NCBI GenBank assembly: GCA_958295865.1
Contig: CATQHF010000004.1
Span: 186,001 to 250,000, forward strand
Origin: an uncultured Dehalococcoidia bacterium
GTDB taxonomy: Bacteria; Chloroflexota; Dehalococcoidia; Lucifugimonadales; JADFKI01
Direction of reading: 5' to 3'
Length of the DNA stretch: 64,000 bases
In this document: one piece after another, positions 8,653 to 17,667 of the stretch
Layout of the letters: every line of letters begins with the position of its first letter
How positions within the stretch are numbered: the stretch's first letter is position 1
The notes under the pieces: generated by a model
Told to the model about the DNA's origin: nothing
Databases searched by the model: none
What the model saw: only the letters and a program-made list of their open reading frames with translations
Program-made: the position numbers and the translations under genes

Positions 8653-9309
8653 TTACGCACTCTTGCTCGTTTCGTCCAAGCGCACGGGCTTGAACCTGCC
8701 GCCGCGCAGCGCCTGCACCAACTCAATCTCACTGCCGATGGCGCTGTCGAACTGCGTCATGCAACTGCCTATCGCGCTCACCACATGGGCGTCGCTGCCG
8801 CCGGTGCCGCCGTACTGCCGCTCTTTGATGAGGGCGTCGGCGCGTTCCTGCTCGCCGGGGCGGTTGCTGCCGTTGAGACGCTCCACGACGCGCACACCCT
8901 CGAACTCATCGACGCCGCCCACATACTCGCAGAAGCCGATGCCGAACCTGCCGGGGTGCGCCGGCACCGCGATTGCGCCATGCTCCTCGGCAGCGCGTAC
9001 CAGTTTCACGGCGTCCAAGTGTACATCGCCAAAGTCGATTCGGCTTGTCAGCGCCTCACTAACGCCATAGACGAGGAAATGCCCGCAGTTGGTGTCCAGT
9101 TCCGCGCCCTTCAGAACAAGCACATCGTTCTCTTTGGCGAGCGTGTCGTAATCCTTATCGAAGTCGAACTTGCGATGCTCGGTCAGCACAAAGCCGTCAA
9201 TGCGGTAGCCCTTGCGCCGCAGGACGCCAACCCATTTCACATATTGCTCCACGGTCGCCCGCGAGTCGTCAGACGAAACCGAGTGTGTGTGCAGGTCAAT
9301 AAACATCAT
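8653..9309 (-). CDS. PHP-domain metal-dependent phosphoesterase
   Basis: This is a protein of about 218 residues. PHP metal-ligand motifs are visible in order: DLHTHS near the N-terminus, TEHRKFD, AELDTNCGHF, VPAHPGRFG and GSDAHV near the C-terminus. Such proteins are phosphoesterases acting on nucleotides, histidinol phosphate or nucleic acids. The start is at 9309 or 9306, since two adjacent ATG codons have no clear ribosome site; an upstream extension has no domain content. It stands apart from the neighbouring operon. Confidence 0.8.
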   Translation of the reverse strand: MMFIDLHTHSVSSDDSRATVEQYVKWVGVLRRKGYRIDGFVLTEHRKFDFDKDYDTLAKENDVLVLKGAELDTNCGHFLVYGVSEALTSRIDFGDVHLDAVKLVRAAEEHGAIAVPAHPGRFGIGFCEYVGGVDEFEGVRVVERLNGSNRPGEQERADALIKERQYGGTGGSDAHVVSAIGSCMTQFDSAIGSEIELVQALRGGRFKPVRLDETSKSA

Positions 9310-9503
9310 CCGAATAGTATGGCAGGGAACGCCTGTCGTCAAGTGAGTTTGATTTGGATAAGCAAGATAAAAGGAATTGGCATGTCAGGTGGTCGATACG
9401 AAATTGTCGTAAAATTGCACCCCGAAAAGCCCTTGCAATTTCTAATTCTATGGTACTATTAGCGTGCCTGTGCCTCCATGTGGCTTGATGCGAGGAGGCG
9501 AAC

Positions 9504-9818
9504 ATGAATCGGCTTGAAAGGAAATTGATATTCCATGAATCAGTGGTCATTGGTAAGAGGAAACGGCGATTATGGCATCAAGGACGTTCGTGCGCGGGAA
9601 AGATTAGATTTACTACGGAAACGAAAGCGTCGCAAGCCGCGGCTGATTACACTCACAGCCGCATGCCCATCGTAGAAATGGGCGCGTATGGCTGTCGGTA
9701 CTGCCAAAGGTGGCATATCGGCCACGACAACAAGGCATGGAAGCAAGCGAAGGATCGGCGTCTCAAGTTCTACGCAGACGATATATGCCGCTTGCTTCGC
9801 TACTCTGCCCAGCGCTAA
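9504..9818 (+). CDS. Small protein with a C-x2-C-x3-H-x2-H motif
   Basis: This is a 104-residue basic protein. It contains YGCRYCQRWHIGH near residues 62-74, a potential zinc site of two Cys and two His. The motif recalls short zinc-knuckle phage and plasmid proteins with a YxCxxCxxWHxGH pattern. GAGGAGG lies just upstream of the ATG, and a strong hairpin terminator follows at 9848, so this is a complete monocistronic gene. Its local base composition is less G+C-rich than its neighbours. The function is unknown. Confidence 0.65.
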   Translation: MNRLERKLIFHESVVIGKRKRRLWHQGRSCAGKIRFTTETKASQAAADYTHSRMPIVEMGAYGCRYCQRWHIGHDNKAWKQAKDRRLKFYADDICRLLRYSAQR

Positions 9819-9847
9819 CATCCCGTAGGCGTCGCAGGTTAACAAGT

Positions 9848-9894
9848 AAAAGCCCCCATGTTTTTGGCACAGGCACATGGGGGCTTTTGCTTTT
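9848..9894 (+). terminator. Intrinsic terminator
   Basis: AAAAGCCCCCATG (9848-9860) pairs with CATGGGGGCTTTT (9876-9888), and T-rich sequence follows. It ends the small zinc-motif gene and may work in both directions. Confidence 0.85.
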
Positions 9895-9974
9895 CACTAC
9901 ACATCCACCCTACATCGTGATAGCCTTGCCCCCACAGTTGAGAATCGTTTGCAATCTTGTGGGAGGTTAGTCAG

Positions 9975-10751
9975 ATGGACTTGGGAATAGCAGGCAAGGT
10001 AGCGCTGGTAACAGGTGGCAGTCGCGGACTTGGCAAGGTGGCGGCGCTGTCGCTGGCGCGTGAGGGCGTCGACGTCGCTATATGCGGACGCACGCAGGCG
10101 ACGCTGGACGATGCCACAGCCGAACTTGAGGCGCTTGGCGTGCGGGCGCAGGGCGTCGTCGCCGATGTGTCGGACGCCGCCGCGATGCCCGCCCTGCATC
10201 GGCAAGTCGTCGACGGCTTGGGTGCGGTGGACATCCTGGTGAACAACGCCGGCGGCTCGCGCGCTCGCGCGGACATCGCCGACCTGCCGCTCGACGACTT
10301 CAAGGCGGCGTTCGACCTGAACCTGTTCGGCGGCTTTCAGCTCATGCGCGAGGTTCTGCCCCACATGCGCGAACAGCGATGGGGGCGCATCATCAACATA
10401 GCCTCCATATACGGCAGGGAACACGGCGGCAACCTGTCGTACATGTCGGCGAAGGCGGCGCTCATCGGCGCGACCAAGCACGCCGCGCTCAGCCTGGTTA
10501 CGGAAGGCGTGCTTGTGAACAGCATCGCGCCCGGCTCCATATCGCACCCCGAAGGCTCATGGGAACGCTTTCAGAGCGACAACCCGCCCGAGGTCGTGGA
10601 AGACTTCATATCGCGCAACCTGCCGATGGGCAAGTTCGGCTGGCCCGAGCCGGTCGGCGACCTAGTGGCATTCCTAGCGTCAGAGCGCGCCAACCTCATC
10701 ACCGGCGCATGCATCGTCGTGGACGGCGGACAGGGACACTCCATGATTTAG
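9975..10751 (+). CDS. SDR-family oxidoreductase (FabG-like)
   Basis: This is a classical short-chain dehydrogenase of about 258 residues. It has TGGSRGLGK at the cofactor site, NNAGG, Ser in NIAS and an intact catalytic YMSAK, unlike the two paralogues at 5.4-7.6 kb. The C-terminus has GACIVVDGGQG, typical of the family. I chose the ATG at 9975 because GGGAGG lies 8 nt upstream. It is transcribed alone and converges on the ABC operon with a hairpin between them. The substrate is not predictable. Confidence 0.9.
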   Translation: MDLGIAGKVALVTGGSRGLGKVAALSLAREGVDVAICGRTQATLDDATAELEALGVRAQGVVADVSDAAAMPALHRQVVDGLGAVDILVNNAGGSRARADIADLPLDDFKAAFDLNLFGGFQLMREVLPHMREQRWGRIINIASIYGREHGGNLSYMSAKAALIGATKHAALSLVTEGVLVNSIAPGSISHPEGSWERFQSDNPPEVVEDFISRNLPMGKFGWPEPVGDLVAFLASERANLITGACIVVDGGQGHSMI

Positions 10752-10793
10752 CAGTGGATGGCAACCGGCCGGTCGCCCCTGCCGAAAGCAAAA

Positions 10794-10819
10794 GATGGGG
10801 ATGACTTACCATCCCCATC
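10794..10819 (-). terminator. Intrinsic terminator of the ABC operon
   Basis: There is a perfect 10-bp stem, GATGGGGATG/CATCCCCATC, with a 6-nt loop. On the minus strand it is followed by TTTTGCTTT, so it terminates the leftward ABC operon. It also separates that operon from the convergent SDR gene. Confidence 0.85.
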
Positions 10820-10848
10820 CGTGTATCTCGTTAGCCCGCGTGCGGTTG

Positions 10849-11766
10849 CTATGTGAGCTGACGCAGGCGCGGATCGAAGCGATCCCTCGTCCAGTCGCCA
10901 AGGAAGTTGAGCGACATGACGACTAGGAATATGCCAAAGCCGGGGAACACCGTCTGCCACCAAGTAGTTGACACATACTCGCGCCCCTCGGAAATCAGCA
11001 CGCCCCAAGCGGGCGTGGGCGGCGGAATGCCCGCGCCCAGGAAGCTCAGCGTAGCCTCCGCGAGAATCAGATTGCCCACATTCAGCGTCGCTATCACTAT
11101 CGCGGAGTTAATCACGCCGGGCAGGACATGCCCGCGTATGATTCGCACCGGCGACGCGCCCGCCACCTTAGCCAGCGCGACATAGTCCATCTGCTTGAGC
11201 TGCAAGGTCTGAGCGCGCACAATCCTGACAAAGCCCACCCACGAAAGCAGGGCGAGCAGCACGAACACGACGCCCAGGCTCTGCCCAAATATCAGCACCA
11301 CGAGCAGCGCCACCAGAAGGAACGGCAGCGCAAGCCATATATCCACGATGCGGGTAACGATTTCGTCGAATATGCCGCCTATGTAGCCGCTTATCATGCC
11401 AACGGTCGTGCCTACGATTAGCCCCACGACCAGCGAGATAGCGGCGACTATCAGCGATATGCGCGATCCGACGATGATGCGGCTCAGCACATCGCGCCCA
11501 ACATGGTCTGTGCCGAGCGGGTGCTCCCAGGTTCCGACCTTGCACTTTCCGCGCAGGCAGGTCTCCATGCCCACAGGCGGGATGCGAGTGGCGCGCGCGT
11601 CCGAAATCACCGGGTCATGGGGCGCAATCTGCGGGCCGAATACGCCCATGATTATCAGCAGCACAATCACCGCGCCGGGTATCACAGGCCAGCGCCTGAT
11701 GAAGCCCCAGGCTGCTGCAAGTTCCCTTATGACAGGTGGACGAGTAGTCGTCGCGGTCAATTCCAT
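10849..11766 (-). CDS. ABC transporter permease, DppC/OppC type
   Basis: This is a 305-residue inner-membrane permease of the peptide/nickel/opine importer family. It has an N-terminal OppC-type segment, then HPLGTDHVGRDVLSRII, typical of DppC, and about six membrane segments. The EAA-type loop AKVAGASPVRIIRGHVLPG contacts the ATPase. It lies 18 bp downstream of the DppB-type gene. No ATPase gene is in this operon, so it must use ATPases encoded elsewhere. Confidence 0.92.
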   Translation of the reverse strand: MELTATTTRPPVIRELAAAWGFIRRWPVIPGAVIVLLIIMGVFGPQIAPHDPVISDARATRIPPVGMETCLRGKCKVGTWEHPLGTDHVGRDVLSRIIVGSRISLIVAAISLVVGLIVGTTVGMISGYIGGIFDEIVTRIVDIWLALPFLLVALLVVLIFGQSLGVVFVLLALLSWVGFVRIVRAQTLQLKQMDYVALAKVAGASPVRIIRGHVLPGVINSAIVIATLNVGNLILAEATLSFLGAGIPPPTPAWGVLISEGREYVSTTWWQTVFPGFGIFLVVMSLNFLGDWTRDRFDPRLRQLT

Positions 11767-11784
11767 CGTGTCGTTTCCACCTGC

Positions 11785-12729
11785 CTAAGAATACCGAATT
11801 CGCGGGTCTATCACCGCATAGAGAATATCCGCTATCAGCGCGAAGAAGAGATAGAAGAGTATGAAGGTGAACACCGTCCCTTGCAGCAGTGGAAAGTCGT
11901 TGTCATAGACCGCCCTGTTCAACGCTATCCAGCCTATGCCGGGCCAGGAGAACACCGTCTCCACCACCAGCGCGCCGTTCAAGTAGCCTGCCATCAGCAG
12001 CAAGGCTGAAGTCAGCGGCGGTATCAGCGCGTTCTTCAGCGCATGCTTCCAGATGACCTGAAACTTGCCAAGCCCCTTGGCGCGCGCCAACTTCACGAAC
12101 TCGGAGTCAAGCACCTCCAGCATAGCCGAGCGTGTCAGCCGCATTATGCCGGCGGCGGCGGGCCATCCCAGCACGATGGACGGCAGTATGTAATACCTGA
12201 TATTGAAGCCGTCGTCGTCGCCGCGCGTGCCGGCGGGAAACCATTGGAGCACCACCGCGAATATCAGGATCGCCATTATGCCCGTCCAGAACTGGGGCAA
12301 TGCCTGTCCGAACAGCGCGAACCCTCGGCTTATGTAGTCCCAGAACGACCCCCTCTGAGTGGCTGCTATCACGCCCAAGGGTACGCCTATGACGATGGCG
12401 AAAAACCATCCCCCGACGGCGAGCTGAATCGTCGCGCCCATCTTGCTGAATATGATGTCGCGCACTTCCAGTTCCTGATGTATGGAGGTGCCGAAATCTC
12501 CACGCAGTATATTGCCCAACCAGACGAGATACTGAACCGGAATAGGTCTGTTGAAGCCCATTTTGTCGCCCAGCGCGATCCACTGCTCTTCCGACATGCC
12601 GTATCCGGTATCTGGCACGAACAGTTCGCGCGGGTCGTGCGCCAGCCGCGTCATGCTGAATATGACGATTGTCGCTCCAAGAAGCGAGATGACTATGAAT
12701 AGCGCGCGTCGTATCAGGAATTGCTGCAC
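11785..12729 (-). CDS. ABC transporter permease, DppB/OppB type
   Basis: This is a 314-residue permease with an N-terminal membrane segment, the OppB-type periplasmic region (MGFNRPIPVQYLVWLGNILRGDFG) and the EAA loop KLARAKGLGKFQVIWKHALKN. It pairs with the DppC-type protein at 10849. The start is a GTG at 12729 with a weak ribosome site. A hairpin lies between it and the binding-protein gene upstream. Confidence 0.92.
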   Translation of the reverse strand: MQQFLIRRALFIVISLLGATIVIFSMTRLAHDPRELFVPDTGYGMSEEQWIALGDKMGFNRPIPVQYLVWLGNILRGDFGTSIHQELEVRDIIFSKMGATIQLAVGGWFFAIVIGVPLGVIAATQRGSFWDYISRGFALFGQALPQFWTGIMAILIFAVVLQWFPAGTRGDDDGFNIRYYILPSIVLGWPAAAGIMRLTRSAMLEVLDSEFVKLARAKGLGKFQVIWKHALKNALIPPLTSALLLMAGYLNGALVVETVFSWPGIGWIALNRAVYDNDFPLLQGTVFTFILFYLFFALIADILYAVIDPRIRYS

Positions 12730-12812
12730 GGGCTTATGTCTCTCATTTCGTCAGTCGTTCGGTAGTCGGGTATATCGGCGTTCAGTCCGCAATGACATTG
12801 AAAAGGTCTTTG

Positions 12813-12853
12813 GAAGAAGAGCCTGCGCTGAAATCTCGTGCAGGCCCTTCTTC
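12813..12853 (-). terminator. Intercistronic hairpin between binding-protein and permease genes
   Basis: A 14-bp stem with one G-T mismatch (GAAGAAGAGCCTGC with GCAGGCCCTTCTTC) and a 13-nt loop lies between the binding-protein stop and the DppB start. It has a poor T tract, so it probably acts as a partial terminator or an RNA-stabilising structure. That would lower permease expression relative to the binding protein. Confidence 0.6.
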
Positions 12854-12905
12854 ACACTAAGTTGCTGATTGTCGTCTTATGGCGTCAGCCGTCCGTAGGT
12901 CGCGC

Positions 12906-15011
12906 CTACTGCGCCGGCACGATGAACCACGGCTCAGCCTGGCCCCAGTGCGCCTGTGTGGAGCGTCCGACCCACTCGGAAACCTTCTCCGGGTTGACGG
13001 CGTAGCCCTTGGGAACTTCCACTACTCCGGAGTACAGATGCCAGTAAATCGTCCAATCGACCACATCCATGTGCTGCTCGATGGCTGCCGCCCTGTCCTG
13101 TTCCAGCTTAGTCATATTGTGCATATCCGCTAGGAAGCGCGACTCGAAGCCCGCGCCCCAGCCGGGACGCGACAGGCTGGAGTCAACCAGAGGCAAGGGC
13201 CAGTGGGCGGGCCAGGTCGCATCGTCAACCGCGCCGTTCTTCAGCGTGGGCCAAATCTGCGTGCGCTCCCTGAACCTAGCCGAAACCACCGAGCCGTAGT
13301 CCTCGTTCAGAATGGTGGTCTTCACGCCAATGGCTTCCCACAGCCCGGCGGTAAGATCGCCGATGTCGAAGGAGACATCCCCAATCTCAGCGCGGTAGAT
13401 ATTCGTGGAAATCTCGAACCGCACTCCGTCGTTGCCGCGCGGGTATCCCGCTATGTCAAGAATCTCTTCAGCGAAGGATGGCTGGAAGGGGATTTCCCAG
13501 GGCCAGGGGAAGTTCGCCATCGGCGTCGCGACATTATAGGTCGGATACATCACGCTGTCGCCGAAGCCGTACTTCTCCATAACCGCGTCAGACGCGGTGT
13601 TGGTTATCTTCCGAGTGGGGTCCCAGCCGCTAAAGTTCGGCCCCATGTACTCTGTCGGCATACCGGCGCCATAGCCGTTGAGCATGCCTTCCACGATGCC
13701 CTCGCGGTCAAGCGCATAAGACAGCGCCCAGCGAACCAGCCGCGCCTGCTCCATGTCGCTCATGCCGGGCGGGTTGTCGGTGTCTTCATACTGGCAAGGC
13801 TTGCCCATATCGCACCAAGGGTTGCCTATCCAGGGGTAATCCACGATATTGGATGGCGCATCCCAGGGCGCGGGATCCAGAACCTCGCCCGTGCGCGCAT
13901 GCGTCTGCTCCCAGAGGTTGCCGGACCACATATAAGAGGCGGTTATCCACTTGGGCTGAGGCACCATATATCGGAAGCCCTCGGCTTCCACCTGATCGGC
14001 GAACACCGGGTCGAGTTCCGCTATGTCCGCCTGCTGGGACTGTATCATAGCGATGCGGCTTGCCGTTTCTGGCACATGCAGCCTTGTGAAGCTGGCGATG
14101 TGCGCTGGGTGCTTATGATGCTCGGGCAGCGCGCGAAGGTTGGCGCGGTTCTGCGGCACCCACTCCTCGACGATGAACGGGCCCGTGCTTACCATGTTCC
14201 CCTTCATCCACTCCTTGCCCATCGTGTCGTAGGCATTCTTGCTATAAACACCCGGGCCCTTGCCGTACTCGCTGATGGTATCTTCTAGGTTGAAAGCGCC
14301 GATGACCACGCCTTCCGCCGCTTCCATCCTAAAGGTATAGTCGTCTATGACCGTTGCCTCGCCGAATGCGGCGGCAAGGTCGCCCCCGATGCGGAATGTG
14401 GAGTTCACATTGAAAGTCGGGTTGGCGTCATTCAGGAACCATACCCAGTCGTTGGCGGTCATCTCCCCAAAGTCCTCGGCCACCCCCACCGGCGAATTGA
14501 AGGGTACGCCCTGCTTGAGCTTGATGGTAACGCCTTTCAGGTCAGGGTCAACCTGGAAGGACTCCGCGGTCTGCGGAGCCATAAGGTTGTCGCCTTCTCT
14601 CACGAATAGGCATTCGGCAAGCCCGATGCTAACATTTACCCACTGAGGCCCATAAGCGGCTTCGTTGGGGAAGCCCGCCAATGCGTCAACCTGGCTGGCA
14701 GCCATGTTGATATGCGCGGTCTGCCCGGTTGCCCTGCCCGGCGCGGCTTTCGTCACCGGAGCCTGTGGCGGCGCGACTATCGGCGCGACCGTGGCGACTA
14801 CTGCCGCGGGCGCTGCCGCCGCCGCCGCTGCGGGCGCTCTGGGCGCTTGCGGCGCTGCCATCGCCTGCTGAGGCGCTTGCGGCGCGGCTGCCGCTTGCTG
14901 TGGCGCTGCCGATTGCGGCGCGGCGGCGGGCGCTTGCGCTGCGGGCGCGGAACTGCAAGCAAGCGCAAACACGCCTATCGCTAACAAACTCAACCAAATT
15001 AGATGTTTCAC
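12906..15011 (-). CDS. ABC transporter substrate-binding lipoprotein (SBP family 5)
   Basis: This is an exported solute-binding protein of about 701 residues. It has a lipoprotein signal peptide (hydrophobic LIWLSLLAIGVFALAC, lipobox Cys followed by SS), then an Ala/Pro/Gln-rich linker of about 60 residues and the family 5 binding domain. Characteristic segments are FRMEAAEGVVIGAF, WVPQNRANLRALPEHHKHP and RLVRWALSYALDREGI. I chose the GTG at 15011 because GGAGGG lies just upstream and the signal peptide starts correctly. It is the first gene of the leftward importer operon. The substrate could be a peptide, sugar or metal chelate. Confidence 0.9.
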   Translation of the reverse strand: MKHLIWLSLLAIGVFALACSSAPAAQAPAAAPQSAAPQQAAAAPQAPQQAMAAPQAPRAPAAAAAAAPAAVVATVAPIVAPPQAPVTKAAPGRATGQTAHINMAASQVDALAGFPNEAAYGPQWVNVSIGLAECLFVREGDNLMAPQTAESFQVDPDLKGVTIKLKQGVPFNSPVGVAEDFGEMTANDWVWFLNDANPTFNVNSTFRIGGDLAAAFGEATVIDDYTFRMEAAEGVVIGAFNLEDTISEYGKGPGVYSKNAYDTMGKEWMKGNMVSTGPFIVEEWVPQNRANLRALPEHHKHPAHIASFTRLHVPETASRIAMIQSQQADIAELDPVFADQVEAEGFRYMVPQPKWITASYMWSGNLWEQTHARTGEVLDPAPWDAPSNIVDYPWIGNPWCDMGKPCQYEDTDNPPGMSDMEQARLVRWALSYALDREGIVEGMLNGYGAGMPTEYMGPNFSGWDPTRKITNTASDAVMEKYGFGDSVMYPTYNVATPMANFPWPWEIPFQPSFAEEILDIAGYPRGNDGVRFEISTNIYRAEIGDVSFDIGDLTAGLWEAIGVKTTILNEDYGSVVSARFRERTQIWPTLKNGAVDDATWPAHWPLPLVDSSLSRPGWGAGFESRFLADMHNMTKLEQDRAAAIEQHMDVVDWTIYWHLYSGVVEVPKGYAVNPEKVSEWVGRSTQAHWGQAEPWFIVPAQ

Positions 15012-15240
15012 TTTGTCCCTCCACGCTTCCAAATAGAGTTGCACTCCACCGCCATGACGCTATTTTGCCCGAAATTGGGCTGTCGCTCACCGGACGCGCT
15101 TGTTGCATAACGCCCATTCTATAACGTCGCTCAATGTACTTTATTTGTGATTACAATGTCAACACGCCGATTCGCGCACCATCGGCGCAGGCGCGGCATC
15201 TAAACCATCAACGACCTCATCAGCGTGTCCGCTCAACGCA

Positions 15241-17592
15241 TTGCGCTATGCGCGGATGCGCGATAATCTATTAATGGCGAATGTGCCGCAACGACCAATC
15301 AGCCGAACCGCTTACTATCACTTGCCTATGCCTGCGAAAGACGCAGCCGCCCGACAATCGGATACATCCGTCAGCCCGCCTATGGGATTGTCGTCAATCG
15401 GCGAATCCTTGAGGCTTCGGCTTGGCGCGCTCAGAATCGCCGCCGGCGCGGACGCGCTGGCGTGGGAGTGGCTTGCCTATGGCACGCTGCTGGTCACGGC
15501 GGCGGCGATGCGCCTGTGGGACCTCGGCAATCGCGCCGTCCATCACGACGAGAGCCTGCACTCGTTCTACTCATGGCAGCTGGCGGACGGGCATGGGTTC
15601 ACGCACGACCCGCTGATGCACGGGCCGTTGCAGTTCGAGGCTACCGCCGCGATCTTCCTGCTGTTCGGCGACAGCGACTATACTTCTCGCCTGCTGTACG
15701 CCGTAGCGGGCGCTGCGCTCGTGATACTGCCCTTCTTCTTTCGCGCCAGACTTGGCAGGCTGGGCGCGGTATTCACTTCCGTCATGCTCGCCTTCTCCCC
15801 GGCGCTGCTCTATTACAGCCGCTTCGCGCGCAACGACATCCTTATGGCGGTGTGGGCGCTGGGGCTGGTTATATGCATGTGGCGCTACATCGACGAAGGC
15901 AAGAGCCGCTACATCTATATCGCCGCCGCGCTGCTCGCGCTCGCGTTCGCATCTAAGGAGACGGCGTATCTCATCACCGCGCTGCTAGGGCTATTCCTGA
16001 CGCTGTGGCTGCTATACCGCAATGTTCCGCGCATCATAGAGCGAGCGGACATCCGCATCGGCGAGACGACCACCGTGTCGGCAATCGGGCGCATAGCGTC
16101 CTCATTCTGGCGCAGCATCGCCAATCCTTCATCGCCGCGTGGCTCCGCTGCATTCCTGCTCATCCTGATTACGCTCACGCTGCCCCTGTGGTCGGCGGCA
16201 ATCGGCATACTGCAAGACACCTCGCTGCTGAGCTGGTCGAACCTGACATTCGTAACGCGCGATGGCGGCGACGTGGTAGGCTCACCGGCGGGCGGCGCGA
16301 TACTCATCGCCTCGCTCATAATGCTTGCGCTGATGGGCATCTCCGTCACCGTGGGCTGCTTCTGGAACCAAAAGGTATGGCTGATTGCCGCCGCCATCTT
16401 CTACACCATCTGGGCGCTGTCATATTCCACATTCTTCACCAACTTGGGCGGCATCGAGTCCGGCATGTGGCGCGGCTTGGGCTACTGGATAGCGCAGCAG
16501 GATGTAGCCAGAGGCAACCAGCCCTGGTACTACTACTTCGTCATAACGCCGCTCTATGAGTTCCTGCCGTTGGCGCTGGCAATCGCCGCCGCCGTCTATT
16601 ACCGCGTAAAGCGACAAGCGGACGCCTTCACGCTCTTCCTGCTCTTCTGGGTGGGAATGACGTTGCTGCTCTTCACGATTGCCAGCGAAAAGATGCCTTG
16701 GCTGCTGGTAAATATCACCCTGCCGCTCATAGTCCTTGGCGGCAAGTTCCTGGGCGATGTCCTGTCGGGCGTCGAATGGCGCAAGCTCATCGCTCCGGAA
16801 AGCTTGGCGCTCATAGTGGGCGTGCCAGCGCTCATGGTTGCGATCTACATGCTCGCGCTTGCCGGCACGGGCGACGACGGCAGCGCCCTAACCGTTGCTA
16901 TCTCCGCTATGGTGGCAATCGTCGCGCTCATCGGCGGCGGCGTGTACATTGCGCTTCGCATCGGGCTGAGGCAGGCAGCGACGCTTGCGGCTGTGCCTGC
17001 CGTGCTTGTGCTGCTGCTGCTGACGGCGCGCGCATCCGTAACCGCCGCCTACCGCCATGGCGATGTGCCAGTCGAGATGCTGGTCTATACGCAAACATCG
17101 CCGGACATACGCCTGCTTGCCGAAGAGTTCAGGCGCGCCGACGGCTACGAGGGCGCGGATAATGGCCTCTCGCTTGCCGTGGACGCCACCAGCGGCTTCA
17201 CATGGCCCTGGGCATGGTATCTGCGCGACAGCAGCCGCTATCACGCCAACTTTAGCGGCATCGATGCCGCATCGGTCGAGAGCGCCCCGCCATCCGCCGA
17301 GGTGGTGCTGGTTCACTCCAACAACCATGAGGCGGTTGATCCGTCGCTGCAAGGGCTGTACACCGACGGCGAGAGAATCAGGCATCGCTGGTGGTTCCCG
17401 GAGCAGACCTATCGCAACCTGACCCTTGAACGCTTTGCGAAGGGCTTGATAGACCGCGAGGCGTGGCGCGGCGTGATGGACTACTGGCTATACCGCGAAG
17501 GTGTGCGCCATAATATAGGCAGCGAAGACTCCTATGTCTATTTCGCGCCCGATTTCCCGCAGAACTTTGAGCCGGTCGCATCCACGGAATAG
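15241..17592 (+). CDS. Agl23/TIGR03663-like polytopic glycosyltransferase-fold protein
   Basis: This is a membrane protein of up to 783 residues, resembling the flippase activity-associated Agl23 family (TIGR03663) within the PMT/ArnT-like GT-C fold. Signatures are HHDES (about 101-105) after the first membrane segment, DPLMHGPLQFE, YYSRFARNDI and SKETAYL. At least ten hydrophobic segments are followed by a soluble C-terminal region from about residue 600. The start is uncertain: the TTG at 15241 gives the longest form, and ATGs at 15256 and 15274 are alternatives without a clear ribosome site. The family is linked to surface glycosylation, but the reaction is not established. Confidence 0.8.
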   Translation: MRYARMRDNLLMANVPQRPISRTAYYHLPMPAKDAAARQSDTSVSPPMGLSSIGESLRLRLGALRIAAGADALAWEWLAYGTLLVTAAAMRLWDLGNRAVHHDESLHSFYSWQLADGHGFTHDPLMHGPLQFEATAAIFLLFGDSDYTSRLLYAVAGAALVILPFFFRARLGRLGAVFTSVMLAFSPALLYYSRFARNDILMAVWALGLVICMWRYIDEGKSRYIYIAAALLALAFASKETAYLITALLGLFLTLWLLYRNVPRIIERADIRIGETTTVSAIGRIASSFWRSIANPSSPRGSAAFLLILITLTLPLWSAAIGILQDTSLLSWSNLTFVTRDGGDVVGSPAGGAILIASLIMLALMGISVTVGCFWNQKVWLIAAAIFYTIWALSYSTFFTNLGGIESGMWRGLGYWIAQQDVARGNQPWYYYFVITPLYEFLPLALAIAAAVYYRVKRQADAFTLFLLFWVGMTLLLFTIASEKMPWLLVNITLPLIVLGGKFLGDVLSGVEWRKLIAPESLALIVGVPALMVAIYMLALAGTGDDGSALTVAISAMVAIVALIGGGVYIALRIGLRQAATLAAVPAVLVLLLLTARASVTAAYRHGDVPVEMLVYTQTSPDIRLLAEEFRRADGYEGADNGLSLAVDATSGFTWPWAWYLRDSSRYHANFSGIDAASVESAPPSAEVVLVHSNNHEAVDPSLQGLYTDGERIRHRWWFPEQTYRNLTLERFAKGLIDREAWRGVMDYWLYREGVRHNIGSEDSYVYFAPDFPQNFEPVASTE

Positions 17593-17610
17593 CCGCTTGA
17601 GCGGACAGGC

Positions 17611-17638
17611 TTACCACGAACGGATTTTGCCCTATACT
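17611..17638 (+). promoter_or_regulatory. Putative sigma70 promoter
   Basis: TTACCA (17611-17616) and TATACT (17633-17638) are separated by 16 nt. They lie about 30 bp before the alpha/beta-hydrolase start at 17668. Confidence 0.5.
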
Positions 17639-17667
17639 TATCTGACCGCTTGAACGGAGGGGACAGG

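Noticed and set aside
7117..9462. Plus-strand open frame of 781 codons
   Set aside because: It is antisense to the SDR, MaoC-like and PHP genes, which have clear family motifs. High G+C third positions keep the complement open.
13203..14288. Plus-strand open frame of 361 codons
   Set aside because: It is antisense to the binding-protein gene and has no domain content.
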